Part shown: positions 26,237-34,308 of the stretch, piece by piece
Numbering within the stretch: position 1 is the stretch's first letter
Layout of the letters: each line of letters begins with the position of its first letter
Assembly (NCBI GenBank): GCA_900498135.1
Contig: LR026961.1
Location: 1,929,325-1,993,324, forward strand
Length of the DNA stretch: 64,000 bases
Source: an uncultured Desulfatiglans sp.
GTDB lineage: Bacteria > Desulfobacterota > DSM-4660 > Desulfatiglandales > Desulfatiglandaceae
Reading direction: 5' to 3'
Translations under genes and position numbers: made by a program
Notes under the pieces: model-generated
Told to the model about the DNA's origin: nothing
The model's input: only the letters and a program-made list of their open reading frames with translations
Database searches by the model: none

Positions 26237-27025
26237 TCAGCCCATTTTCACCTTTGTAACGGGTTCAAACTGGCCGGGCAGAAAGTTGTCTCCGAGCTTC
26301 CGCACCCAATCCTTGCTCGAAAGGTAATAAACTTTGGGTTCGGTGCCGAGCTTCTCGAGCAGGCGGAAGGCGTACGGGCTCTTGATCAACTTCGCCACTT
26401 GGTGATCGGGATTGTTGAGATCCCCGAATGTGATCGCCTGTGCGGGGCAAGCCTCGGCGCAGGCGGTGATGTATTCGCCTTCTTCCAACTCGCGCCGGTC
26501 TTCGGCATAGGCCTGGGTTCTGGCCCGCATCAGGCGATGATGACAGAATGTGCACTTCTCGACGACACCCCGCATCCGGGGGGAGACCTCAGGTGACAGG
26601 TAGCGGGTCATCCCTTTGCTCTTCGGAAAATAACCGTCCCACCAGTTGAAGACGCGGGCATGGTAAGGGCAGGCGGCCATACAGTAACGGCAGCCGATGC
26701 AGCGGGTGTAGATCTGACTCACGATTCCGGTTTCGTAATCCATTTCTGTGGCTGTGGCAGGGCAGACGGATACGCATGGGGTATGGTGGTCGCACTGCAT
26801 GCAAGGCCGCGGGAAATAGCTGACTTCGGTCTCGGGGAAGGGTTTGCCGTTGGTGACCTTGTAAAGGCGCATCCACGTGAGCCGACGCTGAGGATCCGAT
26901 TCATCGGGGCGGACCGACACGTTGTTTTCGGCACTGCATGCCACCATACAAGTGCCACATCCCGTGCACTTGTCCAGATCGATGACCATGCCGTAGCTGT
27001 GGCCGTTGGCAGGTTTCTCTTTCAC
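26237..27025 (-). CDS. qrcC: Menaquinone reductase iron-sulfur subunit QrcC
   Basis: The 262-residue product has the ferredoxin-type cysteine clusters CTGCGTCMVACSAEN, CMQCDHHTPCVSVCP, CIGCRYCMAACPYHARV and CTFCHHRL with CAEACPAQAI. These would hold up to four [4Fe-4S]-type clusters, wiring QrcB/QrcA to QrcD. No signal peptide is seen, so it would be exported with Tat-targeted QrcB. Confidence 0.95.
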   Translation of the reverse strand: MKEKPANGHSYGMVIDLDKCTGCGTCMVACSAENNVSVRPDESDPQRRLTWMRLYKVTNGKPFPETEVSYFPRPCMQCDHHTPCVSVCPATATEMDYETGIVSQIYTRCIGCRYCMAACPYHARVFNWWDGYFPKSKGMTRYLSPEVSPRMRGVVEKCTFCHHRLMRARTQAYAEDRRELEEGEYITACAEACPAQAITFGDLNNPDHQVAKLIKSPYAFRLLEKLGTEPKVYYLSSKDWVRKLGDNFLPGQFEPVTKVKMG

Positions 27026-27039
27026 GATCTACCTCGCTG

Positions 27040-29466
27040 CTAGACTTTGTTTAGTTGGACAGGGGTCTTCCACCAGACCGGCAGACCGCTCAGGGGATCG
27101 GCCCCGGCTGTGATGATGTCATTCGGGTTGACGCCCTTGTTGCGTGAAAATTCGTCGTAAGCGGTATGCCCCAATCCAAAAGGCAGATAGACAACACCCG
27201 GCATGGCGCCTTCAAAAAGACACACGCGCACTCGGACTTCACCAGCCGCCGATTCCACCCGCACCAGGTCGTCTTGCTTCAACCCGTACGCCTTGGCGGT
27301 ATCGGGATGGATTTCGGCGTAGGATGCGTCTTTCCGCAGCTGTTCCGGGAACAGGGTCTTGTTCAAGAACGGCGGGTTGGGCAGCCAGGAGCTGACGAGG
27401 TTCACCATGTCGTAAGGCACCATCGTCAGCGGGTACCGCGAAGAATCCGACGGCGGCGAGGATGGTGCAAAATGCGGCATGCAGACGAGATCCGAGGAGG
27501 GGGCCTTGTTCAGATCTTTCAGCTTCATTTCCAGCCGGGTGGAGTAAAATTCGAACTGGCCGGACGGGGTTTTGAAGGTTGTCATGGCGGCCCGCTGATG
27601 ATCGAGAGGCTGGTACCACAACCCGGATGCCTTGATTTTCTGCCACATGTCCTTGGAGGATTTAAAACCGGCCGCAGGCTCGGCAAAGGGTTTCCACCCC
27701 CACGGAGGTTGCGCGGGTTTGTATCGCACAAGGCCTGCGCCGGCCTCAAAGAGGCCTTCCGCCCGATAGGCCATGATGTCTTCGAAGGTTTTCCAAGGGA
27801 AGGCCTCTTGGACCGCTTTGTCCAGCTTGCGGGCAAGCTTCAGAATGGTTTCACCCGCCTCCTGTGTCTGATACAGGGGTTTGACCACCGGTTTACCCAG
27901 ACCGTAGAGCGGGTATTGAACCCCTCGCGGCTGAATGATCTCGCTCCACTTTTCGAAGCCCATGTGATCAGGCAGAACGAGGTCGGCCATGAAGGCTGTC
28001 TCGTCACGGAATGGAGAGAAGCTCACGATGAAGGGAACGGCTTTGAGCGCCCGCCGCATAGAACCGCCGTCGGGCATGGTAAAGGCCGGGTTGGCCCCGA
28101 AAACCATCAGGAGTTCGACAGGGGAAGGGCCACCCGCCGACAGGGCTTCATTGAAACGGGTCAACAGATTGGCGGCAAATGGGGTGTCTTCGGCGGCCGC
28201 CGCTCCGACAGGGGTCTTTTTGAGTCCGGCTTCGGCTGTTGGATCGAGGGGTGCTTCAGGCAACTGCTTCAGCGGGAGACGATCGAGGACCAGCACCCCC
28301 CCCGGCTTGTTGATGTTGCCCACCAAGGCATTGAGGCTGTGGACGCACATGGACTCGTAAAGGCTTCCATTCAGATCGCCTTTGCCCTTTCCCCAGATGG
28401 CGACGGGGGCCTTGGCTTTGGCGAAAGAGCGCGCCAGAGAGACGATGCGGTCTGCGGGGACCCCGGTGATCTCCTGGACCTTCCGGGGCGTATATTCGGA
28501 GAGGACCAGTCCCTGGAAGCCCTGATGCTCTTTCCAGTCGGCGGCATTCCATGGATGGAAGCCGAAGGTCTTCTGCTCGATGAATTCTCTGTCGTATAAT
28601 CCGTCCTTGATGATCACATGGGCGATGCCGAGGGCCAGAGCGGCCTCCGTTCCAGGAGCGGCTGCAACCCATTGATCCGCCTTGGAGGCCGTGTTGGATG
28701 CCCTGGATTCCACTTGAACCACGGTCGGCTTGTGTTTGTTCTCACGATCGTGCCATTTTCCCCAAAGCCCGAGAATGCGGCCCGGGGCGCCCCAGCCTTC
28801 AAGAAGTCCGCAGCCGAAGCTGAGGATGAAATCGGCATTCTCCAGATCATAGGCAACCGGCCCGTCTACGCCTTGCATCAAAAGGTTGACCATCCGGTCT
28901 GTATCTTCAAAGGAGGGGACGCGGAGATAGTTTGGGCTGCCGATGGTCTGCATCAGGCGCTGGATCAACAGGGAGGCCGTCGATTCGACCGGGTTTCCGT
29001 CGATGGCGGCAACGGCCTCGGGACGGTTGTTTCTACGCAGGACGTTCACGCGACTCGACAGGATCTCTAAAGCTTCATCCCACGAGATGTCCTGAAATAC
29101 GCCTGCCCCTCGGGGGCCGACACGCTTCATCGGGCCAGTGAAGCGGATGTCTTCGTTGTACAGGAGCTGAAGGCTGCCCATACCCAAAGGGCAGAGTCCG
29201 CCAGGGTTGATGGGGTAATCTTCACGGCCCTCGACTTTGACGGCACGTTCATCGACCTTACGAACCTCTATGCCGCAGCCCCCCGGACACAGGGAGCAAA
29301 CGGAGGTCTCATGATCGAAAGCCCCTTTGGCAGGAACGGGCACCCAAGGCCAATTCTGAGTCCAGATGGCTATATCGTCGGTGATCTTCCAGGGCAGCGG
29401 CGTCACCTGAAGACCTACGGCGCCCCCGACCATCAGTTTGATGAAATTCCTTCTGTCTAGTTTCAT
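27040..29466 (-). CDS. qrcB: Menaquinone reductase molybdopterin-family subunit QrcB
   Basis: The 808-residue product starts MKLDRRNFIKLMVGGAVGL, a twin-arginine signal. An iron-sulfur motif CSLCPGGCGIEV with a later GGLCPLG follows, then the molybdopterin oxidoreductase fold (ISWDEALEILSSRVNVLRR). QrcB homologues studied in Desulfovibrio contain no molybdenum, and the fold serves structure and electron transfer. I chose this start because AAGGGG lies at proper distance; an ATG three codons upstream is also possible. Confidence 0.93.
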   Translation of the reverse strand: MKLDRRNFIKLMVGGAVGLQVTPLPWKITDDIAIWTQNWPWVPVPAKGAFDHETSVCSLCPGGCGIEVRKVDERAVKVEGREDYPINPGGLCPLGMGSLQLLYNEDIRFTGPMKRVGPRGAGVFQDISWDEALEILSSRVNVLRRNNRPEAVAAIDGNPVESTASLLIQRLMQTIGSPNYLRVPSFEDTDRMVNLLMQGVDGPVAYDLENADFILSFGCGLLEGWGAPGRILGLWGKWHDRENKHKPTVVQVESRASNTASKADQWVAAAPGTEAALALGIAHVIIKDGLYDREFIEQKTFGFHPWNAADWKEHQGFQGLVLSEYTPRKVQEITGVPADRIVSLARSFAKAKAPVAIWGKGKGDLNGSLYESMCVHSLNALVGNINKPGGVLVLDRLPLKQLPEAPLDPTAEAGLKKTPVGAAAAEDTPFAANLLTRFNEALSAGGPSPVELLMVFGANPAFTMPDGGSMRRALKAVPFIVSFSPFRDETAFMADLVLPDHMGFEKWSEIIQPRGVQYPLYGLGKPVVKPLYQTQEAGETILKLARKLDKAVQEAFPWKTFEDIMAYRAEGLFEAGAGLVRYKPAQPPWGWKPFAEPAAGFKSSKDMWQKIKASGLWYQPLDHQRAAMTTFKTPSGQFEFYSTRLEMKLKDLNKAPSSDLVCMPHFAPSSPPSDSSRYPLTMVPYDMVNLVSSWLPNPPFLNKTLFPEQLRKDASYAEIHPDTAKAYGLKQDDLVRVESAAGEVRVRVCLFEGAMPGVVYLPFGLGHTAYDEFSRNKGVNPNDIITAGADPLSGLPVWWKTPVQLNKV

Positions 29467-29479
29467 CGCAGTCATCCCC

Positions 29480-30139
29480 TTATTTGTGGCAGACGAAGCA
29501 AGCGTTATTCTGTTCCTGCCCCTTTTCGGTGTGGCATTCGGCACAGTCGTCCATCTTCATCCGATCCCAGGTGTTCTCCTTGAATCCGGAGATCCGCTTG
29601 CCCCAGATCATGCGGCTGTACCCTGTCAGCCGGTTTTCCTCATAGGGCGGGAGGACTTCACTCTGGCCGTGATCTCCGTGGCATACGCGGCATTCCATCT
29701 GTCCCATGTTGACGTGAGCGATATGGGAAAAATAGACACAATCGGGCTGCCGATAATAGGACAGCCAGGGGATTTCCTTTTCATCAGCGACATATGCGTT
29801 CAAAAAGGCCTGCTCTTCTTCGCTTTCACCCAGGGGCATGTCAGGGTCGTCGTGGCACTGGGTGCAATTCTCCAGTTTCGGAATCCCAGCGAAGGTGCCG
29901 TCGTCCCGGAAGGCGTGGCAAAACAGGCAACGCTCCGTCTCGGTGTCGCCGTCGATGCCGAACACCCGCTCCGGATCCATGTGCAAGGCATGGTCGAAAT
30001 TCATCGGCTGGGCCTGTTTGGAGTAAAGCACCATGGGGAAGATCACCCACCCCACGATCAGTGATCCAATGAAACCCATAAGGAAAAAGATCCACCCACC
30101 CTTCGAAGGTTTTTCGGAGGAATCTGCTGGATTTTTCAT
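29480..30139 (-). CDS. qrcA: Menaquinone reductase multihaem cytochrome c subunit QrcA
   Basis: The 219-residue product starts MKNPADSSEKPSKGG, has a membrane anchor (WIFFLMGFIGSLIVGWVIF) and five CxxCH haem motifs: CLFCH, CTQCH, CRVCH, CAECH and CFVCH. The described Desulfovibrio QrcA is a hexahaem protein; a sixth canonical motif is not visible here. It accepts electrons from periplasmic cytochrome c3. It heads the qrc operon. Confidence 0.92.
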   Translation of the reverse strand: MKNPADSSEKPSKGGWIFFLMGFIGSLIVGWVIFPMVLYSKQAQPMNFDHALHMDPERVFGIDGDTETERCLFCHAFRDDGTFAGIPKLENCTQCHDDPDMPLGESEEEQAFLNAYVADEKEIPWLSYYRQPDCVYFSHIAHVNMGQMECRVCHGDHGQSEVLPPYEENRLTGYSRMIWGKRISGFKENTWDRMKMDDCAECHTEKGQEQNNACFVCHK

Positions 30140-30374
30140 GTGGTAAGGCCTCTTACGGAAAGGGTTTACAATCTGCTCTGCCACCTGATGGACAATTTTG
30201 CCGTATTTACCTATTAGGCCGATTTTTGTCAAGCGGAAAAACCAGTTGGGAAGGGCATTCCGGGCTGGACGAGGGAGGGGGGATCGGGGGCTGCTGCAGG
30301 GTTCTGCGGCAAGGCTCTGCCGGGAGGCCAGAGCGGTAATCCAGGCAAGGCCTTGCCGAAGACGGTCTCGAGGG

Positions 30375-30560
30375 TTAGATGCGTTTCATCCTTTTGCGGC
30401 GGCGCTTGGCGGCTTTGGCCTGCTTCTTCTTCTTCTGGACGCTCGGTTTGTCGTAAAACCGCCTCTCCTTGATCTCCGAGAAGAATCCTTCCTTGGTCAG
30501 TTTCCGTTTCAGATCCTTGATGGCTTTCTCGATCTGGTTGTTGTGAACGATTACCTTCAT
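30375..30560 (-). CDS. rpsU: 30S ribosomal protein S21
   Basis: The 61-residue product starts MKVIVHNNQIEKAIKDLKRK and ends in the basic tail KKKKQAKAAKRRRKRMKRI. GAGGT lies upstream of the ATG; a longer frame starting at 30596 is rejected. An intrinsic terminator ends just 24 bases upstream of the start codon region, so expression probably depends on readthrough or on a separate promoter. Confidence 0.97.
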   Translation of the reverse strand: MKVIVHNNQIEKAIKDLKRKLTKEGFFSEIKERRFYDKPSVQKKKKQAKAAKRRRKRMKRI

Positions 30561-30581
30561 AATGACGTACCTCGATGCGAA

Positions 30582-30621
30582 AAATAAAAAAAGCACCTCA
30601 GCGCACAGCTGAAGGTGCTTG
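30582..30621 (-). terminator. Terminator hairpin in the rpsU leader
   Basis: On the minus strand AAGCACCT-TCAGC pairs with GCTGAGGTGCTT around a short loop and is followed by TTTTTTATTTTT. It sits between the upstream leader ORF and rpsU. Its 5' arm AAGCACC can also pair with GGGTGC about 110 bases upstream, so it could be an attenuator. Confidence 0.75.
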
Positions 30622-30722
30622 CCTAACCTTCCGGGGCCTTGCAGCCCATTACAGTGCGGTTTTCACATCAGCCCACCTGATGAGAGGTTTCGACCTGCCG
30701 TGAAGGAAAGGGGCACCCACGT
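30614..30722 (-). promoter_or_regulatory. Predicted folded leader RNA upstream of rpsU
   Basis: Read on the minus strand, GGTGC near 30720 and GCACC near 30615 can close a multibranch structure containing hairpins GGT-CGAA-ACC, CATCAG-GTGGG-CTGATG and GGGC-TGCAAG-GCCC, plus a CCTTTCC/GGAAGG helix. The closing arm is shared with the following terminator. I could not match it to a known riboswitch class; a partial resemblance to cobalamin elements (CACTGTAA) is not convincing. Confidence 0.45.
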
Positions 30723-30799
30723 CGGGAAAGAAGAGCCTCCAGCTTGCCTGTGCCGAAAGGATCCATCACCCGCTGGTGTCTGAGAAAGGATCTATTCAT
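30668..30799 (-). CDS. Possible leader peptide upstream of rpsU
   Basis: A 43-codon frame starts ATG at 30799 with AGGGGGTGA seven bases upstream, and ends TGA at 30668, inside the predicted folded RNA. The product starts MNRSFLRHQRVMDPF and has no recognised domain. A strong ribosome-binding site with no other gene suggests it is translated. Its role could be regulatory. Confidence 0.45.
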   Translation of the reverse strand: MNRSFLRHQRVMDPFGTGKLEALLSRRGCPFPSRQVETSHQVG

Positions 30800-30892
30800 A
30801 CGATAATCACCCCCTTTAACCTTCTTCGAACCCGAGGCTGAAAAGTTCCCGCCCTGGCAGGGATTCTCCGTCGGATAAACTCTAGATCAACC

Positions 30893-30920
30893 ATCATACA
30901 ATTTTCGCTATCCCTGTCAA
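30893..30920 (-). promoter_or_regulatory. Sigma-70 promoter upstream of the rpsU leader
   Basis: On the minus strand TTGACA (30915-30920) is followed after 16 bases by TATGAT (30893-30898). Transcription would start near 30886 and read the leader ORF, folded region, terminator and rpsU. The leader would be about 325 bases. Confidence 0.75.
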
Positions 30921-30934
30921 CTTTTTTTTGCTTC

Positions 30935-31206
30935 CATCCAGAAATGGTCTTTTTGGCCCATCTCGCCGTCAATCTGCACGTTCGCTTGTGCGGCGACTGC
31001 AGGTCGCCTCCGCGGAAACGTTTGATTTCCTTGGTATTGGCCAAAAATCCTCATTTCCGGATGGAGAACCGGGTTCTACCGGAAATTATCGGCCAAACCG
31101 GGACCCGCCCCGCAGGGGTGGGACTGAGCGCGCGCAGTGTGTGAAGAAATATCCTCATCTCCGGATTGGAAACCGGGTTCTACCGCGAAATCATTTCAGG
31201 ATGGAG
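30935..31206 (-). repeat. Dispersed intergenic repeat, copy C
   Basis: This copy has both the core (GGCGACTGCAGGTCGCC near 30992-31008, then TTGATTTCCTTGGTATTGGC) and the hairpin module (ACCCGCCCCGCAGGGGTGGG near 31100-31120, then GTGTGAAGAAATATCC). A second CCGGATTGGAAACCGGG end block closes it at 31206. It lies between rlmD and the rpsU promoter. Confidence 0.8.
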
Positions 31207-31257
31207 ATTTTTTAGGATTCCGACCGGTCAAGAATAAGGAATCAGGGTGGTTTGGTT

Positions 31258-32694
31258 TCAGGCCGTCGAATGCTGGGGGAGCATTGAGCCCAACGCGCTG
31301 AACGGTCTGCGGCGGATGAGGCGCGCGACCGATTCGACGTGGTAGGTGTGGGGGAACATATCGACAGGCTGGATCTCCAGTGTTTCGAATTCCGGTGCGA
31401 GAAGGGCCAGATCCCGCGCCAGAGTGGACGGGTTGCAGGAGACATAAACGAGCCTTTCGGGCCTCAGGTCGAGGATTTGCTGAAGAACGTCCTGATGCAG
31501 TCCGGCGCGGGGTGGGTCGACGATCAGCACATCCGGGGCCTGCCCGATCGTTTTGAGGATTTCCCGGGTATCGCCGCATAGGAAGCGGCAGTTTCGGATG
31601 TGGTTCACTTCACAATTCCTGCGGGCGTCCTCGATGGCAGAGGGGTTGATCTCGATTCCCGCGACCTGTGCCGCCTGAGCGGAAAGAAAAATCGGGATGG
31701 TCCCGGTCCCGCTGTAGAGATCCAGGATGGTTTCCTTCCCTGTGAGTCCGGCGTAGTGGCCGGCGGTTCGGTACAGGAGTTCGGCTGCGGCCGTATTGGT
31801 TTGGAAGAAGGAGTTCGCTGAGATGCGGAAGCGATAAGGGCCGATCCGATCTTCGAGGAACCCCTCGCCGAAGATCAGGTCTTCACGGCTGCCGACGGCC
31901 ACGGAGGCCTTCCCTGAATGGATGTTGTTGACCACGGTGGTGACCCCTTCGATCCGTTCGGCCAGCATCTTGGCGAGGTCGCGCATGGCGTCTGGCCGGC
32001 TTTGGGCGGTTACGAGGTTGACCAGCCATTGCCCGGTTGCGTCCGAACGACGGACGGTCAGGAAGCGCCAGAAGCCCGCGTGGCTCTTGAGCCCGTATGC
32101 AGGAAGCCCCGATTGCCGCGCGAAGTCTTTGACGACCGAGAGGATGACGTTGCCCTCTTCTTTCTGCAGGAGGCACGAATCCAGGTCGATGATCTTGAAA
32201 AAGGTCCCAGGAACATGCAGACCGAGCGCAAAAGGGGGTGGAGCTTCGCCGGAACCAAGTTGATGAGGAAGGAGCCACGGTCTGTCGGAAAAGGAAAATT
32301 CCATTTTGTTGCGGTAGCCGAAACGGGCGGGGGATGGGAGGACTTCGTGTACAGTGACATGGCTCAGTCCTCCAATGTGGGCCAGGCTTTCCGATACGAA
32401 AGATCGCTTGTATGCCAACTGCTTTTCATACGTCAGATGCTGCCACTGACAGCCGCCGCAATACCCGCTGTATGGGCAGGGCGGGACGATACGGTCGCTG
32501 GACGGCCGGATCAGCCCCACGAAGCGGGCCTCCGCCCAATTCTGCTTTTTCTTGATCACCTGCGCCTGCAGGATATCGCCGGGGACGGCATGCTGGACGA
32601 ATACGACGCGCCCCTCGAAGTGGCCGATCCCGCGGCCTCCGAAAGCGGCCTTGACGATTTCGATGCGAATGTGCTGGCCTTTGCGTAATCCCAT
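31258..32694 (-). CDS. rlmD: 23S rRNA m5U1939 methyltransferase RlmD
   Basis: The 478-residue product has an N-terminal TRAM domain, the iron-sulfur cysteines CPYSGYCGGCQWQHL, a SAM motif LDLYSGTGTIPIFL, DPPRAGLHQ and the catalytic-cysteine motif YVSCNPSTLARDL. It methylates uridine in 23S rRNA (RumA family). Exact site specificity (RlmC, RlmD or RlmCD) is inferred from similarity. Confidence 0.9.
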   Translation of the reverse strand: MGLRKGQHIRIEIVKAAFGGRGIGHFEGRVVFVQHAVPGDILQAQVIKKKQNWAEARFVGLIRPSSDRIVPPCPYSGYCGGCQWQHLTYEKQLAYKRSFVSESLAHIGGLSHVTVHEVLPSPARFGYRNKMEFSFSDRPWLLPHQLGSGEAPPPFALGLHVPGTFFKIIDLDSCLLQKEEGNVILSVVKDFARQSGLPAYGLKSHAGFWRFLTVRRSDATGQWLVNLVTAQSRPDAMRDLAKMLAERIEGVTTVVNNIHSGKASVAVGSREDLIFGEGFLEDRIGPYRFRISANSFFQTNTAAAELLYRTAGHYAGLTGKETILDLYSGTGTIPIFLSAQAAQVAGIEINPSAIEDARRNCEVNHIRNCRFLCGDTREILKTIGQAPDVLIVDPPRAGLHQDVLQQILDLRPERLVYVSCNPSTLARDLALLAPEFETLEIQPVDMFPHTYHVESVARLIRRRPFSALGSMLPQHSTA

Positions 32695-32810
32695 AGGTAT
32701 TTATACGATTTTCGCCTGCATGGAAAGGGTGTCGCCGGGGTTTGCAGCCCGGGGATGGACCACGATGGGGACTGCGGTCTGCGGTGGTTCGGCCCTGACC
32801 GGGCTACCGC

Positions 32811-33644
32811 TCAATCGGCCACCCGCAGAACCCTGAAACCCAGTGTCCGGTAGCGGCTGGCGGGGTGCGCAAAGTTGCGGTTGGCGGAGCGGCATGTCAG
32901 TGGACCTTTGAACCAGCTGCCGCCGCGCCGGACCTTCATGGAGTCACCCGCCACGCCGGCAGGATCGGTCACCGGCCCGGCAGGGTACTTCCCGTACCAC
33001 CCGAGACACCACTCCCAGACGTTCCCGTGCATATCGTAAAGCCCCCAGGCGTTGGGGGCGTAGCTTCCCACCGGCGCCGGTCCGTCCGGCTCGAGCCCGG
33101 CCTCTTTCACGGCGGAAATGCATTCGGGAGACTTGATGCTGTTGTTCCCGAAGAGGGCCTGCCGACACGTCAGGGCATCTCCCCAGGCGTAGGCGGTCCG
33201 GCTGCCGGCGCGACAGGCGTATTCCCATTCGGCCTCGGTTGGCAGGCGGTAGGTACCCTCGCCCATGGCGTTCAACTTTTTGACGAAGTCCTCGCAGTCG
33301 AACCAGGACACCTTGGTCATGGGCTTTATGCTCTCACGGTCGCGTTTCCACCACCTGGACCCCATCACGCTGCGCCACTGTCCCACCGTGACTTCGGTTG
33401 TCTGGAGGTAGAACGGCTTCGAGATACGGACTTCGTGCAGCGCTTCATCGGCATCTCGTCCTGCCTCGTTTTCCGGGCTTCCCATCATGAAGGATCCTGC
33501 CGGGATCAGAGCGAACCTCATTCCCAGACTGTTTTCAAAGGTTGGATCGGCGGCCCGGCCCAGATAGGGGAAAACCGCGGCCGCCGTGACGGCGAGCAGG
33601 AAAACCAGGGCATGGCGGCAGGCCGGCTTCAAGCAAAAACGCAT
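32811..33644 (-). CDS. Secreted SUMF1 (formylglycine-generating-enzyme-like) domain protein
   Basis: The 277-residue product has a signal peptide (ALVFLLAVTAAAVFPYLGRA) and a SUMF1 domain: FALIPAGSFMMGSPENEAG, RLPTEAEWEYACRAGSRTAY, YDMHGNVWEWCLGWYG and RRGGSWFKGPLTCRSANRN. True formylglycine-generating enzymes have two active cysteines in this last region; only one (TCRSANR) is seen, so a non-catalytic or different role is likely. Confidence 0.8.
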   Translation of the reverse strand: MRFCLKPACRHALVFLLAVTAAAVFPYLGRAADPTFENSLGMRFALIPAGSFMMGSPENEAGRDADEALHEVRISKPFYLQTTEVTVGQWRSVMGSRWWKRDRESIKPMTKVSWFDCEDFVKKLNAMGEGTYRLPTEAEWEYACRAGSRTAYAWGDALTCRQALFGNNSIKSPECISAVKEAGLEPDGPAPVGSYAPNAWGLYDMHGNVWEWCLGWYGKYPAGPVTDPAGVAGDSMKVRRGGSWFKGPLTCRSANRNFAHPASRYRTLGFRVLRVAD

Positions 33645-33687
33645 GATCTTTCCTCCTGCGATGGGGGGTCATGTGATTCAAGAAGTC

Positions 33688-33910
33688 CTCATCCGGAAAG
33701 GGTCCTTTTGGCCAATCTCGGCGTCGATCCGCATGGTTGCTTAGGCGTCGACCTGCAGACCGCCTCCGCCCGAACGCTCGATTTTCTTGGTATCGGCAGA
33801 GCCGGGACCCGCTCCGAACGGGCGGGGCCGAACACGTGAAGGGTGTGAAGAAAAACTCCCCTTTCCGGATCGGAAGCAGGGTTGTGCCGGGAAACCATTT
33901 CCGCATGGAC
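33688..33910 (-). repeat. Dispersed intergenic repeat, copy D
   Basis: This copy includes GGTCCTTTTGGCCAATCTCG, the core with GTCGACCTGCAG, TTTTCTTGGTATCGGC and the hairpin GGACCCGCTCCGAACGGGCG near 33807-33826. GTGTGAAGAAAAACTCCCC and a CCGGATCGG end block follow. It is more diverged than copies C, E and F. The rest of 33645-34308 holds no credible gene. Confidence 0.75.
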
Positions 33911-34308
33911 GCTCCTGGCGTTCTTCAATCCTACGATATCACGGAAGGAAATACGGCGAAAGACAAAAAAAGTTTAACCTTTCCGAGCCGATGCTCTAGG
34001 ATAGCCTCGATTCGATCCGCCTGCGGCGCGCACGGGCGAAGGAGTCCGGCACGCTATGTCTCAAAACGGTTTTCAACCCGAAAAGAACTCTGTCGGCTGA
34101 TCAGGCGGCCGTTGTGTTTTACGGCGGAGGGCCATGGCCGTTGCCACGGCTCGATGCTGCCGGTGTCCGTACGTCTCGAAAACACGGGATGTGTGTGGCA
34201 GGAGCTGGAAGGACAACCAGTCGGTGCAATTGCGTTTACGGGTGGAAACCCTTTGACTTCCCAGGGTGCGGCAAGAGCCTGGGAAGGATTATCCGGGGAG
34301 TGAGTGCC

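Noticed and set aside
27166-28599. 477-codon plus-strand ORF opposite qrcB
   Set aside because: It is an antisense frame of the GC-rich qrcB gene with no domain features.
30614-30722. Cobalamin riboswitch upstream of rpsU
   Set aside because: CACTGTAA and GGTGCC occur in the right order, but the B12 box and the central paired core are not present, and rpsU is not a cobalamin gene.
30796-31044. Minus-strand ORF of 82 codons before rpsU
   Set aside because: It runs through repeat copy C and the promoter; its frame is not shared with the other copies, so it is a by-product of the repeat.
34154-34303. 49-codon plus-strand frame just before the CoA-disulfide reductase gene
   Set aside because: It reads somewhat protein-like (VSVRLENTGCVWQELEG) and ends six bases before the next ATG, but has no ribosome-binding site or known family; left out as unsupported.
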